A DNA stretch of 19,841 nt, taken from Poindextera sp035295705. GTDB taxonomy: Bacteria; Pseudomonadota; Alphaproteobacteria; Caulobacterales; Caulobacteraceae. The DNA lies in assembly GCA_035295705.1 (NCBI GenBank), contig DATGIN010000221.1, positions 1 through 19,841 of the forward strand. The letters run 5' to 3'. This document shows positions 9,165 through 16,611 of this stretch, in pieces. The notes under the pieces were generated by a model, which saw only the letters and a program-made list of their open reading frames with translations, made no database searches and had not been told where the DNA came from. The position numbers and the translations under genes were made by a program. Position 1 is the stretch's first letter. Every line of letters begins with the position of its first letter.

Positions 9165-9235
9165 GCGCCATCTCGCCGGCGCAAGACTTCCAACCCTGGT
9201 TCTGCTCTAAGTCCGGTCCCGGGAGGGCCTCACCG

Positions 9236-9850
9236 ATGAAGCTCTATGGCGCGCCGATGCCGGCGCCGAATCCGCGTCGCGTCCGCGTCTACCTGGCCGA
9301 GAAGGGGATCGCGCTGGAAGAGACGCCCGTCGACCTGCTGAAACGCGAGCACAAGAGCCCCGAGCACATGGCGCGCAACTCGCTCGGTCAGGTGCCGACT
9401 CTGGAGCTGGACGACGGGACGACGATCTCCGAGACCGTCGCGATCTGCCGCTACTTCGAAGAGGCGAACCCGGATGGCCCGAGCCTGTTCGGCCGCACGC
9501 CCGCCGAGAAGGCCAACGTCGAGATGTGGATCCGCCGCGTCGAGTTCCGGCTGATGACGCCGGTCGGCAACTTCTGGCGCCACGCGCATCCGCGCACCGC
9601 CGCGCTCGTCAAGCAATACAAGGACTTCGGCGAATCCAACCGCGAGGCCTACGCCGCCGCGCAAGCGTGGTTGGACGGCGAGCTCGAGGGCCGCCCGTTC
9701 ATCGCCGGCGAGGCCTATTCGATGGCCGACATCTGCGCGCTGTCGACGGTCGACTTTGCGACCTGGATCGGACTCGAGCTGGATCCGAAGAACCGCAACC
9801 TCGCCGCCTGGCATGTCCGCGTCAGCGAGCGGCCGAGCGCTCGGGCTTGA
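9236..9850 (+). CDS. Glutathione S-transferase family protein
   Basis: A 204-residue two-domain cytosolic GST. The N-terminal thioredoxin fold runs from MKLYGAPMPAPNPRRVRVYL to about residue 80, with the cis-Pro loop at LGQVPTLEL and the glutathione-binding SET motif at TTISETVAICRYFEE. The C-terminal helical domain includes FIAGEAYSMADICALSTVDF, the conserved N-capping helix. A strong ribosome-binding site (GGGAGGG) lies about ten bases before the ATG. It follows uvrA by 71 bases on the same strand but has its own strong translation signal. It ends four bases from the convergent membrane-protein gene. It is a different GST type from the one at 4160-5071: ordinary length, no C-terminal tail. 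Substrate unknown. Confidence 0.92.
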   Translation: MKLYGAPMPAPNPRRVRVYLAEKGIALEETPVDLLKREHKSPEHMARNSLGQVPTLELDDGTTISETVAICRYFEEANPDGPSLFGRTPAEKANVEMWIRRVEFRLMTPVGNFWRHAHPRTAALVKQYKDFGESNREAYAAAQAWLDGELEGRPFIAGEAYSMADICALSTVDFATWIGLELDPKNRNLAAWHVRVSERPSARA

Positions 9851-9854
9851 CCCC

Positions 9855-10748
9855 TCAGGCCGTGACTCGGCCGCGCGCAAGGTCCTTGTAGGCCTGCGCC
9901 GGCGGTGCGTACCACAGCACAAAGAAGCAGGTCAGCATCACAACCGAGGCGATTTCGGAGACGATCGCGAGCCCCACGGCGAGTGGGTTGGGGCTGGCGA
10001 AGTCGATGCTTTGCGGCGCAAGCCCGGCCCCAAGCGCGATCGCGCCCAGGATGCCGTAGACCAGCATGAGCATGAGCAGAAAGACGGCGAAGGCCAGGAC
10101 CAGCGCCAGGAGGTAGGCCCAGAACAGCCGCCAGAAGACGCCGCGGGTCAGCGCCCAGGACTCGAAGATGCGCAGGCGGCGCTCGGCGAACGTCATCGGC
10201 CCGGCGAGCGAGAGCCGCACCATCACGGTCACGCCGAGACCAATGGAGCCGGCGGTGGCGGCGGCCCCGAGCAGCACGGCGGGCGAGCCGGCGCTGGTCG
10301 CCGCCGCGTCAGCCGCAAGCGTCGTGACCAGACTGACGGCCGTCAGGACCCCAAGCCAGAGGAGGTCGAGGACGAGGTTCAAGACGAGCATCCGCAGCTC
10401 GTCCGCGCCCAGCCGCAGGTAGCCGCCGCGGGCTTCACCCGGCCGCAGCACCGCGCGGTAGATCGCGCAGGTCAATACCGACTGCAGCAGAAGCAGCACC
10501 GGCAGCGCGACGGCGGCGAAGGGCGACAGCTTCTGCGAATACGCCTGCATCGCGACCGGATCGTTGGCGGCGCGCTGCGCCCCCAGGACCAGCGCCTGCC
10601 ACTGCGGTCCAAGCGTCAGCTCGGCGCCGACAAACATCGCGACGGTGAAGGCGAGGTAGCAGGCCGCCCAGGCGATGATCGCCCGCGGGCGCTCGCGCGT
10701 CAGGCGGAAGCCTTCGAACGCGACATCGGTGGGCGAGAGGGAAGCCAT
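9855..10748 (-). CDS. Multi-pass membrane protein, paralog A of three
   Basis: A 297-residue integral membrane protein with about six hydrophobic segments (near residues 24-42, 77-98, 118-145, 158-182, 205-240 and 262-285). It shares three landmarks with its two upstream neighbours: RAVLRPGEARGGYLRLGADEL, here split as RAVLRPGE and YLRLGADEL, then PMTFAERRLRIFESWALTRG, and the ending APPAQAYKDL. The N-terminus (SPTDVAFEGFRLTRERPRAI) is cytoplasmic-like. GAGG lies a few bases before the ATG at 10748. It is last of a three-gene minus-strand cluster, 86 bases after paralog B. I do not recognise a function; a resemblance to the membrane domain found in some glycerophosphodiester phosphodiesterases is a guess. 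Confidence 0.8.
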   Translation of the reverse strand: MASLSPTDVAFEGFRLTRERPRAIIAWAACYLAFTVAMFVGAELTLGPQWQALVLGAQRAANDPVAMQAYSQKLSPFAAVALPVLLLLQSVLTCAIYRAVLRPGEARGGYLRLGADELRMLVLNLVLDLLWLGVLTAVSLVTTLAADAAATSAGSPAVLLGAAATAGSIGLGVTVMVRLSLAGPMTFAERRLRIFESWALTRGVFWRLFWAYLLALVLAFAVFLLMLMLVYGILGAIALGAGLAPQSIDFASPNPLAVGLAIVSEIASVVMLTCFFVLWYAPPAQAYKDLARGRVTA

Positions 10749-10834
10749 GCAACCTCGCTAAACGCGGGAGGTGGGGAGATCCCGTTCCGCGGAAGCAGGG
10801 GCTCGGGCGCTCGCTTGTAACGCAGAGACGCCGG

Positions 10835-11758
10835 TCACGTGAAGGTTTGCGCCACGGCCTCGTCGCCGGCCAGGCGCTGGTAGATGTAGGCGAACGGCGC
10901 GCGCAAGACCGCGGTCGCGACCCCGGAGATGATCACCAGCAAGACGGCCCAGAGTGCGATTGCGGCGCCGAACGCACCGATCGCCGACCGTGGATCGGCG
11001 AAGAATGCCTGCGGGTTGGCTTGCGCCGCGGCAAAGGCGCCCCCGGCCAGGCCGATACCGCCGGCAACCCCGATCGCGACAAGCCAGACATCGATCAGGC
11101 CGATGACAACGACGGCGAGCAGCGCGAACCTGAACAGCGCCCAGGCGTGTCCGCGGGTGAGGGCCCACGACTCGAACAGCCGGAACTGGCGGCTCGCGAA
11201 GGTCATCGGCATGCCGAGCGAAAGCCGAAGCCAGATCCAGATCGTGACCGCCAGCCTTGCCAGGGTGAACAGCAGGTCCACGGCGACCTTCTCGCCGGTC
11301 GGAGCGTTGAACAACGCAACCCCAACGATCGCTTGCGGAATCGCGAAGACGACGCCGACCCCGAAGAAGACCAACCCGAGGACGAAGCTCGTCGCCATCA
11401 GCCAGAGCTCGGCCGCCCCGAAGCGCAGGTAGAAGAAGGCTGACTGCTCGGGATGCAAGACCGCCCGAAAGGCGGCTGCGTAGACGATCGCGCCAAGCAC
11501 CCAGGCCGCCAGGCCGACGAGCAGGATGAACAGAAAGACGCCTCCGATCAGCGGCAGTACCGCCTGGGCGAGCGCCGTCTGGTCGCCGCTGGCCTTCACC
11601 GCCTGGGCGACGAGGGCGATGAACGCACCACCAAAGAGCAGGAAGAGCGGCACGATCACGAGCGCAGGCAAGACGCCCCAGGCGAGCACGGCCAGCGGCT
11701 TGCGCCTGATCAAGCCGGTCCCGACCCCCAACGCCTCCGTGACGGAAAAGTCGGCCAT
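10835..11758 (-). CDS. Multi-pass membrane protein, paralog B of three
   Basis: A 307-residue protein with about six strongly hydrophobic segments (first at about 24-48, then 68-95). It carries the cluster's shared landmarks: an N-terminus SVTEALGVGTGLIRRKPLAV, RAVLHPEQ with YLRFGAAEL, PMTFASRQFRLFESWALTRG and a C-terminal APFAYIYQRL. The best start is the ATG at 11758, preceded by AAAGGAGG about six bases upstream, the strongest ribosome-binding site of the three. It lies 25 bases downstream of paralog C, so the genes are probably one transcript. Homology to A and C is visible by eye, but the proteins have diverged. No catalytic motif, binding motif or known transporter signature was recognised, so the role is unknown. 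Confidence 0.8.
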   Translation of the reverse strand: MADFSVTEALGVGTGLIRRKPLAVLAWGVLPALVIVPLFLLFGGAFIALVAQAVKASGDQTALAQAVLPLIGGVFLFILLVGLAAWVLGAIVYAAAFRAVLHPEQSAFFYLRFGAAELWLMATSFVLGLVFFGVGVVFAIPQAIVGVALFNAPTGEKVAVDLLFTLARLAVTIWIWLRLSLGMPMTFASRQFRLFESWALTRGHAWALFRFALLAVVVIGLIDVWLVAIGVAGGIGLAGGAFAAAQANPQAFFADPRSAIGAFGAAIALWAVLLVIISGVATAVLRAPFAYIYQRLAGDEAVAQTFT

Positions 11759-11783
11759 GCGCCGCCTCCTTTGCGCTTCAGGC

Positions 11784-12710
11784 TCAGGCGAACGCCGCCG
11801 CCACGTCGACCGGCTTCAGGTCCCTGTAGGCCCGCGCCCAGGGGGCCATGATGATGGCGTTCATACAGCCGACGTAAGGGATCCAGATCAGAACCCCGAG
11901 CACGAGCACCGGACTGAGCCTCGCGATGATGGCCCCGATCGGCTGTTGGAAGAACCCTTGCAGGTTGCCGAACCCGCCGGCGACCGCGGCCAGGCCGCCG
12001 ACGCCTATCGCGACAAAGAGGATCGAAAGAACGAGGCCGCCGGCGATCGCCGCCAGGCCCAGCACCAGAAGGATGAGGAAAAGCCGCAGCACATGTCCGC
12101 GGGTGAGCGCCCACGCCTCTTCGAAGTGGAACTTGCCGTCGTCGACGATCATCGGCCCGACCAGCGAGAAACGGAGCGCCACGTAAAGGAGGCCGGCGAT
12201 CAGGATGAGGGTCGCCAACACCGCGATGCCGACCGCGACGGCGACCAGGTGGAGCACCGCGAAGATGCCGACGACGATGGCGACGCCGACGACCACGGCC
12301 AGGAGGCCGATGAAGAGGGCGATGTAGGCGCCGACCCAAAGCGCGCCCAGGTAGAGTTCGGACATGCCGATGCGCAGATAGGCGAACTGGCCCCGCTCGG
12401 GGTGCAGGACGGCGCGGAAGGCGGCGCAGTAGAGCACCACGCCGACGCCGAGCTCGACGAGATCCAGGAGGTAGCTCAGCCCCTGCACCTGCGCGAGGGC
12501 TGGATTTGTGGCGAGCGCCTGCGCGCCGGCGCCGCCCGCGGCCCCTGCACGCACGGCTTCGGCGACGGCGATGTAAACGGGCGAAAGCACAGCGAAAACC
12601 AGGACCGCAAGCCCGGCCTGCACGGCGCCCCAGACCAGCACAGTGACCGGCGCTCGCCGGATGAGCGAGAAGCCCTCGCTGATCGCGCCCCCGACCGAAA
12701 TTTCGCCCAT
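11784..12710 (-). CDS. Multi-pass membrane protein, paralog C of three
   Basis: A 308-residue membrane protein, first of the three paralogs in transcription order. It has about six hydrophobic segments, including a very long one around residues 165-200 rich in Val, Ala and Ile. Shared landmarks: SVGGAISEGFSLIRRAPVTV at the N-terminus, RAVLHPERGQFAYLRIGMSEL split as RAVLHPE and YLRIGMSEL, then FEEAWALTRGH and the ending APWARAYRDL. Two in-frame ATGs exist, at 12725 and 12710; 12710 is preferred because GGGGGG lies just upstream and the resulting N-terminus aligns with the paralogs. It faces away from trmFO across about 100 bases, which should hold both promoters, though I saw no convincing elements. 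Function unknown. Confidence 0.8.
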   Translation of the reverse strand: MGEISVGGAISEGFSLIRRAPVTVLVWGAVQAGLAVLVFAVLSPVYIAVAEAVRAGAAGGAGAQALATNPALAQVQGLSYLLDLVELGVGVVLYCAAFRAVLHPERGQFAYLRIGMSELYLGALWVGAYIALFIGLLAVVVGVAIVVGIFAVLHLVAVAVGIAVLATLILIAGLLYVALRFSLVGPMIVDDGKFHFEEAWALTRGHVLRLFLILLVLGLAAIAGGLVLSILFVAIGVGGLAAVAGGFGNLQGFFQQPIGAIIARLSPVLVLGVLIWIPYVGCMNAIIMAPWARAYRDLKPVDVAAAFA

Positions 12711-12811
12711 CGATGCCCCCCGCATCCCCGAGTCTGGCTCCAGGATAAGCGCCGAGTGGTCGCCGCGCCACTTTCGAGGCGCCCGGCTGGGGACTATTGG
12801 ATCGCCCCAGG

Positions 12812-14188
12812 ATGATGGATCGACCGGTACACGTCGTTGGCGGCGGACTGGCCGGCTCCGAAGCCGCCTGGCAGATCGCCGAGGCCGGCGTCGGCGTCGT
12901 GCTGCACGAGATGCGGCCCTTGGTTCGGACGCCCGCGCACCAGGGCGCCGAGTTCGCCGAGCTCGTCTGTTCCAACTCGTTCCGCAGCGACGACTGGGAG
13001 TCGAATGCCGTGGGGCTGTTGCACGCCGAGATGCGGCGGGCCGGCTCGCTGATCATGGCGGCCGCGGACGCCCACCAAACGCCGGCCGGCGGCGCGCTGG
13101 CCGTCGACCGGGAGGGGTTCGCCAGCGCTGTAACGGCCAAGCTCGGCCAGCATCCGAGGATCGCCATCGAGAGGGGCGAAGTCCGCGCGCTTGATCCGGC
13201 ATGGGACAGCGTCATCATCGCGACCGGGCCCCTCACCTCCCCGGCGTTGACGGATGTCATCCTGGCTTTGACCGGAGAGGGCCAGCTCGCCTTCTTCGAC
13301 GCCATCGCGCCGATCGTGCACCTGGACTCGATCAACATGGGCGTGGCGTGGCGGCAATCCCGCTACGACAAGGCCGGCCCCGGGGGCGACGCAGCGGCAT
13401 ACATCAACTGCCCGATGAGCCGGCCCGCGTACGAGGCGTTCGTCGACGCCTTGCTGGCCGGGCCGAAGAGCGAGTTTCGCGAGTGGGAGAACGTCCCCTA
13501 CTTCGACGGGTGTCTGCCCATCGAAGTGATGGCCGAGCGAGGGCGCGAGACCCTGCGCCATGGCCCAATGAAGCCGGTCGGGCTGACCAACGCGCACAAG
13601 CCGGATGAGAAACCGTGGGCGGTCGTTCAACTCCGACAGGACAACGCGCTCGGCACGCTCTGGAACATGGTCGGCTTCCAGACCAAGCTGAAGCACGCAG
13701 CTCAGGTCGAGACGTTCCGTACCATCCCCGGCCTTGAGCGGGCCGTTTTTGCGCGACTGGGCGGCCTGCACCGCAACACCTTCTTGAACAGCCCAAAGCT
13801 GCTGGATGGCGCGCTCAGGCTGAGGGCCGACCCGCGGCTGCGGTTCGCCGGCCAGATCACCGGCGTAGAGGGCTATGTCGAAAGCGCCGGCATCGGCCTG
13901 GTGGCGGGGCGGCTGGCTGCGGCCGAACGGCTGGGCGGCCGCGCCGATCCGCCCCCGTCGACGACGGCGCTCGGCGCGCTGGTTCGCCACATTACCGGCG
14001 GCCATCTTCCGGGCCTGGCGTTCCAGCCGATGAACGTCAACTACGGCCTTCTCCCGCCGATAGAGGCGCCGCCGGGCGCAAAGGGCCGCGCTGAGAAGGG
14101 GCGTGCGAAGAAACGCGCAGCGGGGGTCCGCGCGCTGGCCGACCTCGATGGATGGCTGGCCAGCCGCGCGCGGCTGGCGGCCGAGTAG
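12812..14188 (+). CDS. trmFO: tRNA (uracil-5-)-methyltransferase TrmFO, folate- and FAD-dependent
   Basis: A 458-residue flavoprotein that methylates U54 of tRNA to ribothymidine using methylenetetrahydrofolate. The N-terminus has the FAD-binding loop (VHVVGGGLAGSEAAWQ, residues 6-21). The two catalytic cysteines of the family are visible: Cys53 in ELVCSNSFR and Cys234 in FDGCLPIEVMAERG. Other family signatures are GLTNAHKPDEKPWAVVQLRQ and FAGQITGVEGYVESAGIGL, and a C-terminal MNVNYGLLPP. The last 50 residues include a lysine-rich insert (GRAEKGRAKKRAAG). Starts at 12812 or 12815 (two ATGs in a row); a TTG at 12797 is less likely. The end is only two bases from the convergent synthase-like gene. 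This is the methylenetetrahydrofolate-dependent enzyme, distinct from SAM-dependent TrmA. Confidence 0.96.
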   Translation: MMDRPVHVVGGGLAGSEAAWQIAEAGVGVVLHEMRPLVRTPAHQGAEFAELVCSNSFRSDDWESNAVGLLHAEMRRAGSLIMAAADAHQTPAGGALAVDREGFASAVTAKLGQHPRIAIERGEVRALDPAWDSVIIATGPLTSPALTDVILALTGEGQLAFFDAIAPIVHLDSINMGVAWRQSRYDKAGPGGDAAAYINCPMSRPAYEAFVDALLAGPKSEFREWENVPYFDGCLPIEVMAERGRETLRHGPMKPVGLTNAHKPDEKPWAVVQLRQDNALGTLWNMVGFQTKLKHAAQVETFRTIPGLERAVFARLGGLHRNTFLNSPKLLDGALRLRADPRLRFAGQITGVEGYVESAGIGLVAGRLAAAERLGGRADPPPSTTALGALVRHITGGHLPGLAFQPMNVNYGLLPPIEAPPGAKGRAEKGRAKKRAAGVRALADLDGWLASRARLAAE

Positions 14189-14190
14189 CC

Positions 14191-14910
14191 TCAGACCCGT
14201 CCGGAGGCGACCGCCGCCAGGAGTCGCATGCGCTTTCCGAGCTCCGAGGGCGCGCGGCCCGCGGCATAGGCCGGCGCGAGCGCCAGATGGGCAATGGCGG
14301 GAAAGCCGCGCGGCGGCAGGCGGCGCGCCTGCTCGCGCGCCTCGGCGAGCGCGTCTCGCACAGCAATCCGCATCGCCTCGCCGCTGAGCGAACGCGGAAG
14401 GCCCCGCCGCCCTTCGCGCGCCAGCCTAGCGAGGCCCCAGACGCGAGCGGCTGGCGCGACCACGGCGTCATCGGTGCGATCGGGAGCGAGGATATCGAGC
14501 GCGGTGCGCAAGACCCCGCCTTCGGTGGCCTCGAGGTAGGTCATCAGGCTTGCCTCCTCACCGAAGGGCGGTTGCTCCACCGCATCGATGCGGGCGTCGA
14601 TCGCAGCCGTGAGCGGCCCTGCGACGAGCGCAGAGCGCATGGCGGCCGCGGCCAGGGCCTCGACGACCGGATGGGCGGGTGCCGCTCGGTGGGCGAGCGC
14701 ATCATCGAGAGCCTCGCGCCACCAGGTAAGCCGCACCTGACGGGCAATGGGCTCTTGCGCAACCTCCCCGACGCGCTCGAGCTCGTGGTCCAGCGCGTAG
14801 AGCGCGATCAGGTCGGCGCGCCTGGCCCCATCGGCGACGAAGCGGCTGGCGAGCCACCGATCCGGGTCGGCGCGCCTGACCGCGGCGTCGAGGTCGGCGG
14901 CCCCGCTCGT
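14191..14910 (-). CDS. Squalene/phytoene synthase-like protein (NDUFAF6-like), start codon missing
   Basis: The frame opening at a GTG (14736) gives only 181 residues, starting at RLTWWREALDD in mid-domain. Reading the same frame upstream adds 58 codons with the normal family N-terminus: DLDAAVRRADPDRWLASRF and ADLIALYALDHELERVGEV, followed by RLTWWREALDD. No ATG, GTG or TTG occurs in this extension; the likely start is an ACG at 14910-14908, two bases after the upstream stop, where relatives would have ATG. About 239 residues result. Active squalene/phytoene synthases have Asp-rich motifs; none is obvious here, so it may belong to the non-catalytic NDUFAF6-like branch associated with respiratory complex I assembly. 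The 5' end is uncertain: unusual start, start-codon mutation or sequencing error. It sits in the yajC-secDF direction. Confidence 0.65.
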   Translation of the reverse strand, partial: TSGAADLDAAVRRADPDRWLASRFVADGARRADLIALYALDHELERVGEVAQEPIARQVRLTWWREALDDALAHRAAPAHPVVEALAAAAMRSALVAGPLTAAIDARIDAVEQPPFGEEASLMTYLEATEGGVLRTALDILAPDRTDDAVVAPAARVWGLARLAREGRRGLPRSLSGEAMRIAVRDALAEAREQARRLPPRGFPAIAHLALAPAYAAGRAPSELGKRMRLLAAVASGRV

Positions 14911-14912
14911 CC

Positions 14913-15533
14913 CTAGCCGATCAGCGTCTGCTGCATGGTCATGGCGACCAGCATCGGGATCGACAGCAGCGTGTTGATGCGCGACGCTTGCCCGGCGATG
15001 CGGCCAGCCGCCGCCTTTGCGGCGTCATCGGCCTCGACCAGGCCCAGCACCTTCTTCTGGTTCGGCCAGATGAACACCCAGACGTTGAACGCCATGATGG
15101 TGCCGAGCCACATGCCGACGCCGATCAAGATGTGGCCCTTGTTTGAAAAGGCGCCGCCGCCCGGCTCGTAAGCCCCGAGCGTGTAGGCCTGCAGCAGGAA
15201 GCCGCGGCTCCAGGCGAGGATGACGCCCATCAGCCAGGTGAAGGCCGCAGCCCAGCGGAACCAAAACAACGCCTCCGGCGCGATGTACTTGGATACGGCC
15301 GGGCGAAGCTCGGCGGGAATCTGCGGCATCATCCGCGTCTGGACGAAGTTGAAGTACCAGAGCAGGCCGATCCACATGATCCCGAAGATCACGTGTAGCC
15401 AGCGGAACACCGCCTGCCAGAAGATCAGGTCGGCGTGAGCGCCATACACGCTGAAGTACCCTGCGATGAAGATGATCGCGAGGATGAAGCTCACGATCAC
15501 CACGTTGCGCAGGTTGCCGAGAAAAGCCGCCAT
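14913..15533 (-). CDS. Membrane protein, urate hydroxylase PuuD-like N-terminal domain
   Basis: A 206-residue membrane protein resembling the membrane part of PuuD-type urate oxidases: about four or five segments, including LRNVVIVSFILAIIFIAGYF near the start, FRWLHVIFGIMWIGLLWYFN and HILIGVGMWLGTIMAFNVWV. The usual C-terminal cytochrome c domain of full PuuD is absent, with no CXXCH. ATG at 15533 and GTG at 15536 are adjacent; AAGGGG fits the GTG slightly better, but ATG is preferred. The gene follows secF by 108 bases and is followed two bases later by the synthase-like frame, so those two are probably co-transcribed. The family contains many proteins of unproven function; a role in urate oxidation here is only a possibility, since no other purine-degradation gene is in the window. 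Confidence 0.75.
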   Translation of the reverse strand: MAAFLGNLRNVVIVSFILAIIFIAGYFSVYGAHADLIFWQAVFRWLHVIFGIMWIGLLWYFNFVQTRMMPQIPAELRPAVSKYIAPEALFWFRWAAAFTWLMGVILAWSRGFLLQAYTLGAYEPGGGAFSNKGHILIGVGMWLGTIMAFNVWVFIWPNQKKVLGLVEADDAAKAAAGRIAGQASRINTLLSIPMLVAMTMQQTLIG

Positions 15534-15605
15534 CACCGATTGCCCCTTGGTTTCCTCCCGGCGCGCACCCGCCGGTTCAGGGCGAAGAGGTAACGCCGTC
15601 GTGAG

Positions 15606-15630
15606 GCGCGCCGCAAGCGCTGCGACGCGC
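15606..15630 (-). repeat. Hairpin downstream of secF
   Basis: On the minus strand GCGCGTCGCA and TGCGGCGCGC pair over ten positions (one G-U) with a five-base loop; on the plus strand the same position would be a C-A mismatch, so the RNA fold favours the sec transcript. It lies 12 bases after the secF stop. No U-run follows, so it is not a classic intrinsic terminator; it may stabilise the mRNA end. Confidence 0.35.
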
Positions 15631-15641
15631 GAAAAGCTCGC

Positions 15642-16601
15642 CTAGGGCCGCATCGTCGGGCGAACGCCGCCGACCGGCGCGATCGGTTGCGCGTCTTCGA
15701 CGTTGCGATTGACCCCCCAGAGCAGAATGACGGGCAGCGCCACGTAGATCGAGGAATAGGTGCCGACGACGATGCCGAAGACCATCGCGAACACCACTGG
15801 GAAGATGGTTGGTCCGCCCAGGAAGAGCATGCCCGACAGCGCCAAGAGCGCGGTCGAGCCGGTGATCAGGGTTCGCGACAGCCGCTCGTTCTCGGACAGG
15901 TTGATGACGTCGGCGAGCGGCATGGTGCGGTGCTTGCCCAGGTTCTCGCGCAGCCGGTCGAAGGAAATCACCTTCTCGTTCATCGAGTAGCCGATGACCG
16001 TGAGCAGCGCGGCGATCGAGGGCATTGAGAACTCGATCCTCAGCACCGAGAGCGCCCCCATGGTGAGCACGATGTCGTGGGCGAGCGCGATCACCGCGCC
16101 AAAGCCGAACTGCAGCTGAAATCGGAACCAGATGTAGAGCAGCATCAGCCCAACGGCGGTGCCGAGGGCGAGCAGGCCGCCGCGGAAGAGCTCGCCCGAC
16201 ACCTTGGCGCCGAACACCTCCTCGTCAGTGACTTTGGTCCCTGGAAACTGCTTCTGGATCTGGGCCTCGACGGCCGCCACGGCATTGGCCGGATTGACGC
16301 CGGCCGCGGGCTCGAAGCGCAGCACCGCGGCATTCGCGGCGCCGAAGGTCGAGACCTCCGGGTCCTTGGCGCCCATCTGCCGCAGCGCAGCGCGCAGCGA
16401 CCCCAAAGGCGCCGGGCCCGGCGTCTGGATGGCGATCTGCGTCCCGCCGCGGAAGTCGGTGCCGAAGTTCAGCCCCTGGACGGCGAAGGAAACGATCGAG
16501 CCCACGACGCAAAGCGCCGAGAGAATGGCTGCGTACGGCGCCAGGCTGACGAACTTGAAGTGCGTCTCTTTGGGCAGAAGACGGATCAGCGGCCAATGCA
16601 T
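15642..16601 (-). CDS. secF: Protein translocase subunit SecF
   Basis: A 319-residue inner-membrane protein, partner of SecD in the proton-driven SecDF motor that pulls proteins through SecYEG. The first membrane segment (about residues 19-42) is followed by the family motif FGTDFRGGTQIAI at the start of the periplasmic domain. The C-terminal half holds five more segments, with the SecDF core motif GYSMNEKVISFDRLREN in place of the more common GYSxNDTVVIFDRxREN. Length is normal. The ATG at 16601 lies ten bases after the secD stop, so the two are co-translated. The 3' end (EDAQPIAPVGGVRPTM) is followed by a hairpin and then the PuuD-like gene. Confidence 0.97.
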   Translation of the reverse strand: MHWPLIRLLPKETHFKFVSLAPYAAILSALCVVGSIVSFAVQGLNFGTDFRGGTQIAIQTPGPAPLGSLRAALRQMGAKDPEVSTFGAANAAVLRFEPAAGVNPANAVAAVEAQIQKQFPGTKVTDEEVFGAKVSGELFRGGLLALGTAVGLMLLYIWFRFQLQFGFGAVIALAHDIVLTMGALSVLRIEFSMPSIAALLTVIGYSMNEKVISFDRLRENLGKHRTMPLADVINLSENERLSRTLITGSTALLALSGMLFLGGPTIFPVVFAMVFGIVVGTYSSIYVALPVILLWGVNRNVEDAQPIAPVGGVRPTMRP

Positions 16602-16611
16602 CGGGGCGCCC

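Noticed and set aside
11710..13338. A 542-codon minus-strand frame spanning the trmFO start and membrane paralog C
   Set aside because: It crosses two well-supported genes on both strands and has low-complexity Arg/Gly-rich content.
14544..14762. A 72-codon minus-strand frame overlapping the synthase-like gene
   Set aside because: It is out of frame with the family motifs, which continue in the other frame through this region.
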